35,945 bases of DNA from Acidobacteriota bacterium (GTDB lineage: Bacteria; Acidobacteriota; Thermoanaerobaculia; Thermoanaerobaculales; Thermoanaerobaculaceae), in assembly GCA_003133645.1 (NCBI GenBank), contig PKYI01000094.1, positions 1 to 35,945 of the forward strand, read 5' to 3'. Numbering within the stretch: position 1 is the stretch's first letter; each line of letters begins with the position of its first letter. The translations under genes and the position numbers were made by a program. Below the pieces are notes generated by a model that had not been told where the DNA came from, did no database searches, and worked only from the letters and a program-made list of their open reading frames with translations. Shown here one piece after another: positions 22,943 through 30,844 of the stretch.

Positions 22943-24000
22943 GGTGCCAGGTACGCAAGTAGTGGAAGTAGCGTGCGAGCCGCTCACCGCTCGAACGTCC
23001 CGGCCAGCTTCCGATCGAGCTCGTCGAGTCGGCGCGCGAACGCCGGCTCTTCCGCCCGCCGGTGTGCTCCCCGGCGAACCCAGTGACTCACCCCGTCGCG
23101 GCTCTTGCCCAGCGCGTCGGCGAGCGCCTTGACGCCCACGCCCCACCGCTCGACCGCCAGCGCCGCCACCAGCTCCCGCGCGAGAAGCACAGCCGCGCTC
23201 CGCTGCGCGCCCGCCACTTCCCGGATCTCCACCCCGAGCAGCGGCTCGACCCGCGCCAGGAACTCACCCGCCGAGTAGCGCTGCCGCATCGCAACGGCGC
23301 TGCGTCCCAGAGCGTCCACGCCGTGCCCGCTCTTCTCCACCGCCGGCTCTGCCGTCCACCAGGGCAACTGCTCCAGGCGGCCACCAACCCACCGCTCCTT
23401 GCGCTCCCGCTGCAACAGGCTCAGGTAGGAATGGAGCGCCTGCCGCCGGGTTCCGCCGAAGAACGAGTCAACGAGGTCCGCGTCGATCAACGGCCGCCCC
23501 GTCCGTCGCAGGAGCTCGCGACGGCCGCTCCGCCGGTACGTCGCGGGGTCGTCCACGCTCTTGGCCGTGACCGGGTTCAAGTGGACGTAGGCAAGCAGGC
23601 GCCGCAGGGAGTCTCCGTCCCCTGTACTGGCCGCGCCTTGTAGCGCGCCTGCCACAACGGTCCAAGCACCTTGCACCGCCGGTTGAACCCCCGCGTGTAC
23701 GCGTGCTGGAGAAACCGGATCGAGCGCCACAGTGGCACGCTCGCGGTGCGGACTGCCAGGTGGTAGTGGTTCGGCATGATGCACCACGCCAGCACCGCAA
23801 GACCGTCCCGCTTCTTGACCTCGTGCAGGAGGCTCCAGAATCGGTCGGCCTCATCCTCGAGCTTGAACGGCGCTTCGCCGCGCCCCGCCCGGTTGTAAAC
23901 GTGGTAGATGAGCCCCTCGACGAACACTCTCGGCCGCCGCGGCATCGCAATCCCTTGCTCGCCCCCTAACCACACTTCAGCTACTTGCGTACCTGGCACC
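22943..24000. mobile_element. Complete RAYT (REP-associated tyrosine transposase) element
   Basis: A 1058-bp unit bounded by perfect 20-bp inverted repeats: GGTGCCAGGTACGCAAGTAG at 22943-22962 and its reverse complement at 23981-24000. The similarity extends inward with GAAGT and outward with GAAT. Nearly all the interior is one Y1-type transposase gene on the minus strand, split by a frameshift. It separates a truncated acidic gene from terminase sequence. No target-site duplication is evident, as expected for HUH/Y1 enzymes. Confidence 0.85.
22984..23945 (-). pseudogene. REP-associated tyrosine transposase (Y1_Tnp/IS200-like), frameshifted
   Basis: The N-terminal frame (23945 to about 23620) encodes MPRRPRVFVEGLIYHVYNRA, the HUH motif in WCIMPNHYHLAVRT, and LQHAYTRGFNRRCKVLGPLW with the likely catalytic Tyr, then WQARYKARPVQGT. 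The continuation is in another frame (about 23620 to 22984): DGDSLRRLLAYVHLNPVTAK, SYLSLLQRERKERWVGGR, and a C-terminal helix-turn-helix LADALGKSRDGVSHWVRRG. The switch lies in a run of Gs (CAGGGGACGG, about 23615-23625) and needs a one-base change. Together they give a normal-length RAYT of about 320 residues. A single-base decay event or sequencing error is most likely; programmed frameshifting is possible but not typical of this family. Confidence 0.85.
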
Positions 24001-24002
24001 GA

Positions 24003-24125
24003 TTCTTCGAGCAGGAGTTCGAATGTCAGTTCCATGATGACCAGTTGGCGGCGTTCGCGTTCGCCGACGTGCAGGCGGCGCTGTCGAAGGACATCAAGCC
24101 GCTGTTCGGAGGGGGTGCTCCATGA
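24003..24125 (+). pseudogene. Fragment of phage terminase large subunit (end of ATPase domain)
   Basis: An open stretch directly after the RAYT element reads FFEQEFECQFHDDQLAAFAF and ends in a TGA overlapping the next ATG (ATGA). The E(F/Y)xCxFxDD pattern is typical of the junction between the ATPase and nuclease domains of large terminases. The upstream ATPase part, with its Walker motifs, is absent from the window. It looks like the tail of a gene cut off by the element or by earlier deletion. Confidence 0.5.
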
Positions 24126-24742
24126 GCGAGCGGTACATCGTCGGGCTCGACATCGGCCAGATGACCGACTTCACAGCGATCTGCGTCCTTCATGAGCAGC
24201 CTGGCACGCAGCCGGCGTACCACTGCATTCACCTCGAGCGGGTTCCGCTCGGCACGAGCTATCCGGTCGTCGTGTCCCGCGTGGCGGAGATCATGCAGAC
24301 GCCACTCCTCCGCTACGCCCCTGTGATTGTGGACGCCACGGGCGTGGGCCGGGCCCTGCTCGACATGCTCTCTCGGGCGGGCGTCCGCGCGACGGCAGTC
24401 ACGATCACGGGAGGGGACTCAGTCACACGCGAGGGCGACGCGTTCAGGGTGCCGAAGCGAGACTTGGTGAGCGTCGTCCAGGTCCTGCTGCAGAGTCACC
24501 GGTTGCTCATCGCCGAGGCGTTGGCCGAGGCCGAGGCGCTGGTCAAGCAGCTGCTCAACTTCCAGGTGCGGATCACACTCGCGGGGCACGACCAATACGG
24601 CGCCTGGCGCGAAGGTACGCACGATGACCTCGTGCTTGCGGTTGCCCTGGCGTGCTGGTATGGGGAGACTCACCCGGTCCACCGATTTGAGTTCACCAGC
24701 AGCGGGCCGAGCAGGTGGCCGAGCGGCCCGCCACTCTTCTGA
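24122..24742 (+). CDS. Phage terminase large-subunit nuclease domain (RNase H fold)
   Basis: 206 residues matching the terminase nuclease half. The fold's acidic residues are visible: Asp10 in VGLDIGQMTDFTAI, Asp71 in PVIVDATGVGRALLDM, and Asp168/Asp169 in REGTHDDLVLAVALA. The VPKRDLVSVVQVLLQSHRL helix is also typical. In phages this domain cuts concatemeric DNA during packaging and is normally joined to an ATPase domain. Here it is a separate frame with only a short ATPase tail upstream (ATGA overlap). No other phage structural genes are in the window, so this is a prophage remnant or a domesticated nuclease-like gene. Such stand-alone copies are fairly common in bacterial genomes. Confidence 0.75.
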   Translation: MSERYIVGLDIGQMTDFTAICVLHEQPGTQPAYHCIHLERVPLGTSYPVVVSRVAEIMQTPLLRYAPVIVDATGVGRALLDMLSRAGVRATAVTITGGDSVTREGDAFRVPKRDLVSVVQVLLQSHRLLIAEALAEAEALVKQLLNFQVRITLAGHDQYGAWREGTHDDLVLAVALACWYGETHPVHRFEFTSSGPSRWPSGPPLF

Positions 24743-24794
24743 ATCCTCGCCAACTCTCCGCGAGCGACGCCGTCATTCCAGCGATGGCCCTGCC

Positions 24795-24823
24795 TTGGCG
24801 GTTGGGCGCCGGTGGGTTACGCT
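24795..24823 (+). promoter_or_regulatory. Predicted promoter close to the start of the membrane gene at 24832
   Basis: TTGGCG (24795-24800), a 17-nt spacer and TACGCT (24818-24823). The ATG at 24832 is 8 nt further on, and an in-frame GTG at 24829 is 5 nt on. With no Shine-Dalgarno this again suggests a leaderless or nearly leaderless mRNA. Confidence 0.4.
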
Positions 24824-24831
24824 TCCCCGTG

Positions 24832-25383
24832 ATGTCGACCGTGACTCGCGACCGCAAGGAAACCTCGGATCGACTGGCCCGCCGGGCCCTGTTCGCCTTC
24901 ATCGTCACCTTCGTCGCGTCCCGGACCGTCGTCCTTCTCATCATGTCGGGCCGCGTCCCGAACATGTTCCTCTTCCTCCACGGGACGCACGTCCACCACC
25001 TCAACTACGGCATCTTCCTGTTAGCGGCCGTGGCGGGCTATGCCGTCCTTGCACGACCCACAGGCCGGAAGCTCGAAGTCACAGCCCTTGTGTACGGTAT
25101 CGCCATGGCCCTCACATTCGACGAGTTCGGCATGTGGCTCCACCTTGGTGGCAGCTACTGGCAGCGCGCCAGCGTCGACGCCGTGGCGGTCGTCGCCGCG
25201 CTCATCGGCCTGGTGGCGTACGCGCGCTCGCTCGAACGCTTGGAGTTGCGGCATCTGTGGGCGTTCTGCGCCCTCGTCCTCGCGCTCGTCGCCTTCTCGG
25301 CCGTGCTGTTCTGGGCCGGCGGGCGGATCGGCCACGTCGCCGGCCCGAGACTCGAGGAGCTCGAATCCTCATCCTCGCCGTAG
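24832..25383 (+). CDS. Integral membrane protein of unknown function with HxHHxNYG and DEFGMWLHL motifs
   Basis: 183 residues with about five membrane helices. Conserved-looking polar motifs sit in or next to helices: HGTHVHHLNYGIFLL (about 42-57) and ALTFDEFGMWLHLGGSYW (about 82-100). The combination of clustered histidines with a later DEF motif resembles small hypothetical membrane proteins (HxHHLxxGI...DEFALxLHL) known from actinobacteria and others, and could form a metal site; that is inference. A short C-terminal tail is Glu/Ser-rich. No operon partner is evident: a 183-nt gap separates it from the next gene. Confidence 0.7.
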   Translation: MSTVTRDRKETSDRLARRALFAFIVTFVASRTVVLLIMSGRVPNMFLFLHGTHVHHLNYGIFLLAAVAGYAVLARPTGRKLEVTALVYGIAMALTFDEFGMWLHLGGSYWQRASVDAVAVVAALIGLVAYARSLERLELRHLWAFCALVLALVAFSAVLFWAGGRIGHVAGPRLEELESSSSP

Positions 25384-25566
25384 CGGCGTCCAGCTCCGGC
25401 CCGGCACGAGCGCCTCGCTGAAACCCAGTCGAGCCGCCTCGTGCCGCGGCCGGACTGGGATGCGGAGCTCGGACCGTCGGGGACGTCGCGACGGTCGCGA
25501 TATTCACCCAGCGTCCGGCCGGTCGGCGGGCACTACAATGGGAAAGGAGACCAGGAGCGGCCGCCC

Positions 25567-26397
25567 ATGGGCAAGTGCATCTTCTGTGGCGAGAACGCCG
25601 GGCTGTTCAAGAAGGAGCATGTCGAGTGCAGGCAGAAACACGAGGAAGGGGAGAAGGCCGTCTGGGCGCTTGCCCTCAAGAGCACGGAGCAACCTGAGAG
25701 CCTCACGAGCGCGGTCCAGGAAGTCGAGAAGATTTCAGCCTCCGCGTGGCTTCCAAGAGACCGCCTCAAGCAGCTCCTTGTGGTGGCCTGGGAGAAAGGA
25801 GCCGAGGCGGCCTTTGACCGCGGTGTCCTCACCAGGGAAGAAGAGAACCTTCTCGGGAAGTACGCCCATGATTTTCACCTGACTCAGGACGACCTCAATG
25901 TCCATTCATGGCAGCAGCGGGTCGCCGTCGCCGCCGCACTTCGAGACCTGGACGAAGGCAAGTTCCCTGACCGGATGCACCTCACCGGAGATGTGCCATT
26001 CAATCTCCAACCCAAGGAACGACTCGCCTGGCTGTTTCATGCAGTCTGCTACGAACCACGAACGCGGACCGAGTACGTTGGTGGGAGCCAAGGCTTCAGT
26101 GTCAGGCTGGCGAAGGGGCTCTACTACCGGACCTCGGCATTCAAGGGCAGGCCGGTCGTGACATCGTTCATGTCGCAGGTCGGCGCGGGGGCGCTCGGGC
26201 TGACCGACAAGCACATCTACTTCCACTGCCCACAGAGCGCGTTCCGCATCGCGTACGCGAAGATCGTGGCCTTCGACCCGTACCCAGACGGCATCGGCAT
26301 CCATCAAGAAGCCGTTTCGGCGAAGCCGAAGGTGTTCGTCACGGGCGATGGTTGGTCGGTGTACCACCTTGCCGCCAGGCTGGCACACTTGGCCTAG
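25567..26397 (+). CDS. Hypothetical protein with N-terminal zinc ribbon and C-terminal PH-like domain
   Basis: 276 residues. The start at 25567 (MGKCIFCGENAGLFKKEHVE) puts a CxxC...CxxxH zinc-ribbon-like motif at residues 4-24 (Cys4, Cys7, then ECRQKH). A mainly helical middle (about 30-140) contains WLPRDRLKQLLVVAWEKGAE. The last part (about 175-275) reads YYRTSAFKGRPV, GALGLTDKHIYFHCPQSAFR, then IVAFDPYPDGIGIHQEAV, the pattern of bacterial PH-like domains (G-x-L-x-x-T-x-x-x-x-x-F with a later Y-x-D-G-I). No catalytic residues are seen. TACAAT at about 25536-25541 could be a -10 box. Function unknown. Confidence 0.75.
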   Translation: MGKCIFCGENAGLFKKEHVECRQKHEEGEKAVWALALKSTEQPESLTSAVQEVEKISASAWLPRDRLKQLLVVAWEKGAEAAFDRGVLTREEENLLGKYAHDFHLTQDDLNVHSWQQRVAVAAALRDLDEGKFPDRMHLTGDVPFNLQPKERLAWLFHAVCYEPRTRTEYVGGSQGFSVRLAKGLYYRTSAFKGRPVVTSFMSQVGAGALGLTDKHIYFHCPQSAFRIAYAKIVAFDPYPDGIGIHQEAVSAKPKVFVTGDGWSVYHLAARLAHLA

Positions 26398-26398
26398 G

Positions 26399-26422
26399 GT
26401 TCAGGTTGGTGAGTACCTGAAC
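26399..26422. terminator. Hairpin between convergent genes, possible bidirectional terminator
   Basis: GTTCAGGT (26399-26406) and ACCTGAAC (26415-26422) form a perfect 8-bp stem with an 8-nt loop directly after the stop of the zinc-ribbon/PH-like gene, facing the end of the phosphodiesterase gene. No T-run follows on either strand, so efficient intrinsic termination is uncertain. Confidence 0.35.
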
Positions 26423-26460
26423 AGCAATCAAGTAACGAATTTGTCTTAAGCCCGCGCAGG

Positions 26461-27378
26461 TTACTGGCCCTGTCGTCCCGGCAGTCGTCCGACTTCTTGC
26501 GCATTGCCGCTGCGCCATTCTTTGTCCATCTCGCCCAGCAGGCGAAGCAACACGTCGGGTTGGTTGGTCTGGATCGCATCGACGCCGGCGGCGATCACCC
26601 GTTGCATCTCGCTGGCCGTGTCGTCGGGCCCGAGCGCGTTGGTGAACACGAGCACTCCGTCTGCGTGGGCGGCCTCGACCAGCTCGCGGGTCACGATGCT
26701 GGCTCTAGTGGTGAAGCCCTTGAGACGCGGGACCGACGCCAATACGGCGGGGATGTCGTCGATGTCCCTGATGTTGAGCAGGAGGTCGGCTTTCGGGGCA
26801 AGTTCCCGAAATGCAAGGACCTGCTCGTTGCGCCCCGCGACGACCGCGTGACCCGGATAGAACCCGTATTTCCGCAGGAGCTGAATCTCGACGGGGCGCG
26901 GCGGGTCCTTCTGGTTGACGTACGCCGACGCCCGGCCCTTCATGACCCGGAGCGCTTCCTCGAGTGTCGGGACCCGGAGATCGCGGAAGCTGCCGCGCCA
27001 TTCGGGAGCGCCTGCCGCATCGAGCCGTTTGATCTCCGCCAGGGTCATATCCCGCACGAAACCGTGACCGTCGGTGGTTCTGTTCACCGTCGCATCGTGC
27101 ATGAGCACCGGCACGCCATCGCTGGTGAAGCGCACGTCAAGCTCGACGTAATCGAATCCCAGCTCGACGGCCTTCTCGATCGCCGGCAGTGTGTCTTCCG
27201 GCACCGACTGGTGGGCGCCGCGGTGCGCGATCGTCAGGATGCGATTGACCGGCGTTCTCGTTGGGATCTCACCCGCCACCGGGCCGGATGGGATCGCGGC
27301 GACTGCAGCCACGAGAAGCAGTACCGGGCCACATCTCCGCAGTCGCCTCACCTGGGGAGCGTGGTTCGGGGAAGTCAT
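26461..27378 (-). CDS. Glycerophosphodiester phosphodiesterase, exported
   Basis: 305 residues, start at 27378. An N-terminal signal (about 12-36, RRLRRCGPVLLLVAAVAAIP) indicates a periplasmic or membrane-attached location. The GDPD fold signatures are clear: ILTIAHRGAHQSVPEDTLPA (His52, Arg53), FDYVELDVRFTSDGVPVLMH (Glu79, Asp81, His94), and TNALGPDDTASEMQRVIAAG with GVDAIQTNQPDVLLRLL at the end. It hydrolyses glycerophosphodiesters from phospholipid breakdown to glycerol-3-phosphate and an alcohol. It faces the zinc-ribbon/PH-like gene convergently and stands alone on its strand. A typical core-type function in an otherwise accessory region. Confidence 0.93.
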   Translation of the reverse strand: MTSPNHAPQVRRLRRCGPVLLLVAAVAAIPSGPVAGEIPTRTPVNRILTIAHRGAHQSVPEDTLPAIEKAVELGFDYVELDVRFTSDGVPVLMHDATVNRTTDGHGFVRDMTLAEIKRLDAAGAPEWRGSFRDLRVPTLEEALRVMKGRASAYVNQKDPPRPVEIQLLRKYGFYPGHAVVAGRNEQVLAFRELAPKADLLLNIRDIDDIPAVLASVPRLKGFTTRASIVTRELVEAAHADGVLVFTNALGPDDTASEMQRVIAAGVDAIQTNQPDVLLRLLGEMDKEWRSGNAQEVGRLPGRQGQ

Positions 27379-27540
27379 GGCGCCGAAGGGTATCACAGGC
27401 CCGGATGTGGCATTATTGGTCGGTGATCTCGTCATCTTGCTCTACGTCGCGCGGTACCTCTAGCTCGTGCCAGTGGAGCCTGCCTTGGCGTGACTCTGTG
27501 ACGACGCCGTTGGACCTGGTCATTGGGCGGCGCAACTAGC

Positions 27541-27777
27541 ATGCCCTATGGGCTCCTCCTTCAGGTCATCGTTCTTGGTTTTGCGTTTCACTACCTTGTC
27601 ATGACATCTGCGCCGGGACGCTCCAAGGCCCTGGTGGCCGTCATCGTTGCCGCATCATTCGTGATCACGTGGCGGCTTCCTGCATGGCACCTGGCTGCCT
27701 CGATGCTCCGGCTCGGCGTCAGCGCCTACGTCCTCCTTTACCTAAGGTCGCAGTCCGAGGTTGAAAAGCTCACATAG
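27541..27777 (+). CDS. Small membrane protein of unknown function
   Basis: 78 residues from the ATG at 27541 (MPYGLLLQVIVLGFAFHYLV); a TTG at 27523 would add six residues. Two or three hydrophobic helices (about 4-22, 30-48 and 55-70), ending in a short charged tail (RSQSEVEKLT). No recognised family and no clear ribosome site, so expression is uncertain. A GC-rich inverted repeat (GCCCC/GGGGC, about 27791-27809) follows the stop. Confidence 0.45.
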   Translation: MPYGLLLQVIVLGFAFHYLVMTSAPGRSKALVAVIVAASFVITWRLPAWHLAASMLRLGVSAYVLLYLRSQSEVEKLT

Positions 27778-28003
27778 GCCTCAGGGTCAGCGCCCCGCCC
27801 GTCAGCGGGGCATCGTCGTCCCACTGGTTGGATCGACCCGCAAACCACGCGGAGCGGTTCCCAGTTTGGCAACGTATCTCGCTTGGGTCGGAGGGGACGG
27901 ACACGCAGATCATCTGCGACACGTCCTCGGGTGCACAGCAGGGGAGTGAGGCGAGGCGCCACCCCCGCCGGACTGGATGGGTCAGGAGAGCTCTTGGAGA
28001 ACC

Positions 28004-28228
28004 CTACCCTTTCAGCTCTGGTTTGGGTGGGGATGGCTTCTCGTCAGGCTTGGGCTTCGCGTCTGGCGCTTGGATCTCGTCGGACATCCCTTTTAAGCCC
28101 TCCCTGAAACCTCGGATCGCTGTCCCCAAGCCCTTGCCGACCTCGGGGAGCTTCTTCGGCCCGAAGATCAGCAACACGATCACAAGAACTATCAGCCAAT
28201 GCCACGGCGACATCGCCCCTTCAAACAT
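28004..28228 (-). CDS. tatA: TatA/TatE-like twin-arginine translocase subunit (second copy)
   Basis: 74 residues, [20 protein letters not shown] then [20 protein letters not shown], and a Pro/Lys-rich tail (about 50-74). Nearly the same first 48 residues as the copy at 10711, so the two are recent or conserved paralogues. A GTG two codons earlier is possible, but the ATG at 28228 is preferred by its spacing from AGAGGTG. It stands alone, with no tatB or tatC nearby. TatA builds the export pore for folded proteins, including many cofactor-containing enzymes; c-type cytochromes as in the next operon are instead exported by Sec. Confidence 0.92.
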   Translation of the reverse strand: MFEGAMSPWHWLIVLVIVLLIFGPKKLPEVGKGLGTAIRGFREGLKGMSDEIQAPDAKPKPDEKPSPPKPELKG

Positions 28229-28370
28229 AGCCACCTCTCGCTCTCAACATACTCCTTGGAAATGGCGCACGCACGGGGACCCCAGCCCCCGCGAGGCCAA
28301 TGGGCCGGGTTGGTCGCACGGTTTCCTGGGTCGCGGCTGGCGGTTCGGAGTGACGACCCAACGACGGATG

Positions 28371-28406
28371 AAGAGGTTAGGGGCTCGAGTCCCTCTCGGT
28401 GCGCCA
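28371..28406 (+). other. tRNA 3'-end-like segment, possible integration scar
   Basis: The segment ends ...GGGGCTCGAGTCCC...GGTGCGCCA. It has a T-loop-like CTCGAGT flanked by partly complementary G- and C-rich arms and an encoded CCA-like end. No D arm, anticodon arm or 5' acceptor can be fitted upstream, so it is not a complete tRNA. Integrating elements often leave such 3' tRNA pieces as attachment sites, and it lies at the far edge of the accessory region with the terminase remnant. Tentative. Confidence 0.3.
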
Positions 28407-28479
28407 GTCTAATTCCTTCTTCAGTAAGGTATTACAACCCACCGCGAGCGGACGAGGTTTCCCCTATCCAGGCCATGGG

Positions 28480-28500
28480 GACCCGCTCGGTACCCGACAG
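28480..28500. repeat. GGTACC-type REP-like motif
   Basis: CGCTCGGTACCCGACAG (about 28485-28501) in the 624-nt stretch between the second tatA and the cytochrome operon. That stretch otherwise holds the tRNA-like piece and the operon promoter; no gene is seen. Confidence 0.3.
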
Positions 28501-28708
28501 ACGCAATTTGGTGCTTTTTCCGGCTCCCGTGACCCGCCCGGGAAGAATGGTCCACCCGAGGCTCTAACCGCGTATCGGTGCCACGATCTCCTATGGGGCG
28601 AGGCGACCGGAGGACTTCTCTGCCTTCTTGATCTCCTCAAGGTGCTGTCGCGGCTCCCGTGTCCAAGTCCTTCGAGAGGATGGCCAAGAGATCAGCGGTA
28701 GGTTTCAT

Positions 28709-28737
28709 TTGCAATTTCGCGCGAATGTCACTAGATT
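28709..28737 (+). promoter_or_regulatory. Predicted promoter of the multihaem cytochrome operon
   Basis: TTGCAA (28709-28714), a 17-nt spacer and TAGATT (28732-28737), each 4/6 to consensus. Transcription would begin near 28744, about 110 nt before the first ATG at 28853. No known redox or metal regulator site was recognised. Confidence 0.4.
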
Positions 28738-28852
28738 GTCAGCAGAGATCACCGGACCCCCAATTGAACACGCGAGGCCCGGCGACGGAACGGGTAAGGC
28801 TCAAGATCCGTACGATCGGTTTCACCCGACCGACGCTCGAAAGGAGGCTGGC

Positions 28853-30751
28853 ATGCTCAGGAGGTTTGTGGTGGTCCTTCTCGCTGTAACAGTTGCGGGC
28901 TCGGCGCTGGCCGGGACCCATTTGGTGCGCTCGCACCTCTCAGCCAAGGTCACAGCCAATGTCCCTGCGGTCGTCGCGACGCTGAGGGCGAACCTCGTCG
29001 CCGCCTACGGCTCGCAAGCCGCACCCAACGTCACATACATTGGAAGCGAGTATTGCCTAGCGTGCCACAGGCCCGGCAACGCGGCCCCGGACGAAATGTC
29101 GTGGCACGGGACGCAGCACGCCGCGGCCTACATCCGGCCGATGACGCTGTGGACGCTGGTGGCCGGCAAGGGCGTCCTCGCGAACTCGCTCGGCAAGTCA
29201 ACCGACGACTTCATGCAGGGGCTCGATTTCAACACCATCTCGTCGCCGTTCGACGCCTACAAGCCGAACGCCCCGAAGCTTTCCGTCAAGAACGGGACGT
29301 ACACGATTACGATCGGGCAGCTCGACCTTCCGGTCGTCGCGATGAAGCAGTGGCGCTTCGACACCGGCGTGTGGGAAGAGCTCTTCGCGGTGCGCATCCC
29401 GGTCAGCGACTCCCCGACCGGTAAGACCGACGCGGTCTACTCGTCACCGGTCTTCTGGGCCTCCGACACCGGCTGGCAGGCATACACCCCCGAGGCCTAC
29501 TACGACAGCAACAACCAACCGCGGTACACGACCTCAGCGACCACGGCGGCCGTGGTGGCCAACTGCGAGAGCCACGACCAGAACTGCGTTGGTTGCCACG
29601 CCACCGGGATTCGCAGCGTCACCCAGAACAGCCGGGGCGAGTGGGTCAGCAAGGCGTACGTCGCCACGCTGTACAACGCCGACGACCCGGGCTACTTCGA
29701 CTACAACGGCGATGGCACGGTCCAGATCATGAACATCGGATGCGAGTCGTGCCACGGGCCCGGCGCGGCCCACGTCCTCGGCGGGGGCGACCCGGCGAAG
29801 ATCGTCAACCCGGACAAGCTCGACACCCAGGGAGCCAACGATGTGTGCGGGCAGTGCCATTCGGTGATCGCGTCCACGCCGAACGGCACGATCGGCTGGC
29901 CGTACAACGAGACCACGCAGCAGAGCTGGACCCCGGGCTCGGGCCCGCTCTCGGCGTTCTACACCGACGCCGAGGTGTGGTGGCCCGATGGAAAGACCGG
30001 CGAGGACACCAGCCAGTACCCGGAGTTCTACAAGTCCTCGAAGCCGACAAACCCCTACCACCCGGTGCGCTGCACGGACTGCCACAACCCGATGTCCACG
30101 ACCTCAAACAGCGCCCAGGTCCTTGACCGGGTGCAGAACGGAACGGTGACGCTCACGACCCATGTCAATGACGACACCCTCTGCCTCTCCTGCCACGCCA
30201 CGCACGGCGGGGGCACCAGCGCCGACTTCACAAAGATCACCGTCGCAATGGTGGCTGACTACGCCAACAACCGCGACGCAATCGGGAGCATCGTCTCGGC
30301 GCACACGAACCACCCGTACGGGCCCGAGCGGATCATGGGGCTGTCGCGCTGCACCCAATGCCACATGGCGAAGACCCAGGGGCCCGACGCGGCGCTCGCG
30401 TTGCACGGGCACACGTTCGAGGCGATCTCTCCGCAGAAAACCCTCCTGTACCAAGCGCAGGGCGGCATGCCAAACTCCTGCGCGCTCTCGTGCCACGCGA
30501 CTCTGATCAACGCGTCGCTGGTCGGGTCCGCCACGCCCGGTCTCACCTCTGACATTTCGACGTGGAACAAGCAGTACGACCAGGACCTCGCCAACGCCTT
30601 GCTCAAATACTATGGTCCTAACGGCGTCTGGTGGAAGGTCGACGTGAGTACGGTCGGGACGGCTTCCGGGGCCGCCGCGGATTCCGTCAGCTTCTCCTCC
30701 ACGGGGAGGACGCACCCGCGCTGCGGCCGGAGGCTTCGTAAGCAGCCGTAG
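28853..30751 (+). CDS. Exported multihaem c-type cytochrome (seven CxxCH plus one CxxxCH)
   Basis: 632 residues from an ATG with AAGGAGG upstream. Signal peptide at about 1-20 (LRRFVVVLLAVTVAGSALAG), with no lipobox. Haem motifs start at residues 68 (CLACH), 245 (CVGCH), 297 (CESCHGPG), 332 (CGQCH), 407 (CTDCH), 444 (CLSCH) and 500 (CTQCH); an eighth, CALSCH at 543, has three residues between the cysteines. About 170 haem-free residues separate haems 1 and 2, suggesting an inserted beta domain. First gene of the cytochrome-barrel-cytochrome operon. It may be the outward-facing electron exchanger or a periplasmic enzyme; sequence cannot decide. The C-terminal tail is rich in Arg and follows a Ser-rich segment, so a late frameshift is possible. 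Confidence 0.88.
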   Translation: MLRRFVVVLLAVTVAGSALAGTHLVRSHLSAKVTANVPAVVATLRANLVAAYGSQAAPNVTYIGSEYCLACHRPGNAAPDEMSWHGTQHAAAYIRPMTLWTLVAGKGVLANSLGKSTDDFMQGLDFNTISSPFDAYKPNAPKLSVKNGTYTITIGQLDLPVVAMKQWRFDTGVWEELFAVRIPVSDSPTGKTDAVYSSPVFWASDTGWQAYTPEAYYDSNNQPRYTTSATTAAVVANCESHDQNCVGCHATGIRSVTQNSRGEWVSKAYVATLYNADDPGYFDYNGDGTVQIMNIGCESCHGPGAAHVLGGGDPAKIVNPDKLDTQGANDVCGQCHSVIASTPNGTIGWPYNETTQQSWTPGSGPLSAFYTDAEVWWPDGKTGEDTSQYPEFYKSSKPTNPYHPVRCTDCHNPMSTTSNSAQVLDRVQNGTVTLTTHVNDDTLCLSCHATHGGGTSADFTKITVAMVADYANNRDAIGSIVSAHTNHPYGPERIMGLSRCTQCHMAKTQGPDAALALHGHTFEAISPQKTLLYQAQGGMPNSCALSCHATLINASLVGSATPGLTSDISTWNKQYDQDLANALLKYYGPNGVWWKVDVSTVGTASGAAADSVSFSSTGRTHPRCGRRLRKQP

Positions 30752-30844
30752 TATCGGGATGCCGACGAGCGGGAGCCACCCGCAACTGCGGACGCGCCAC
30801 CCGGCCGCATCGATGTTTGGGTTCGGGCGGGCTTGGGAGGATGC

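Noticed and set aside
28331-28406. A complete tRNA gene
   Set aside because: Only a T-arm-like and CCA-like 3' portion can be fitted. No acceptor pairing, D arm or anticodon stem is found, so only a fragment is reported.
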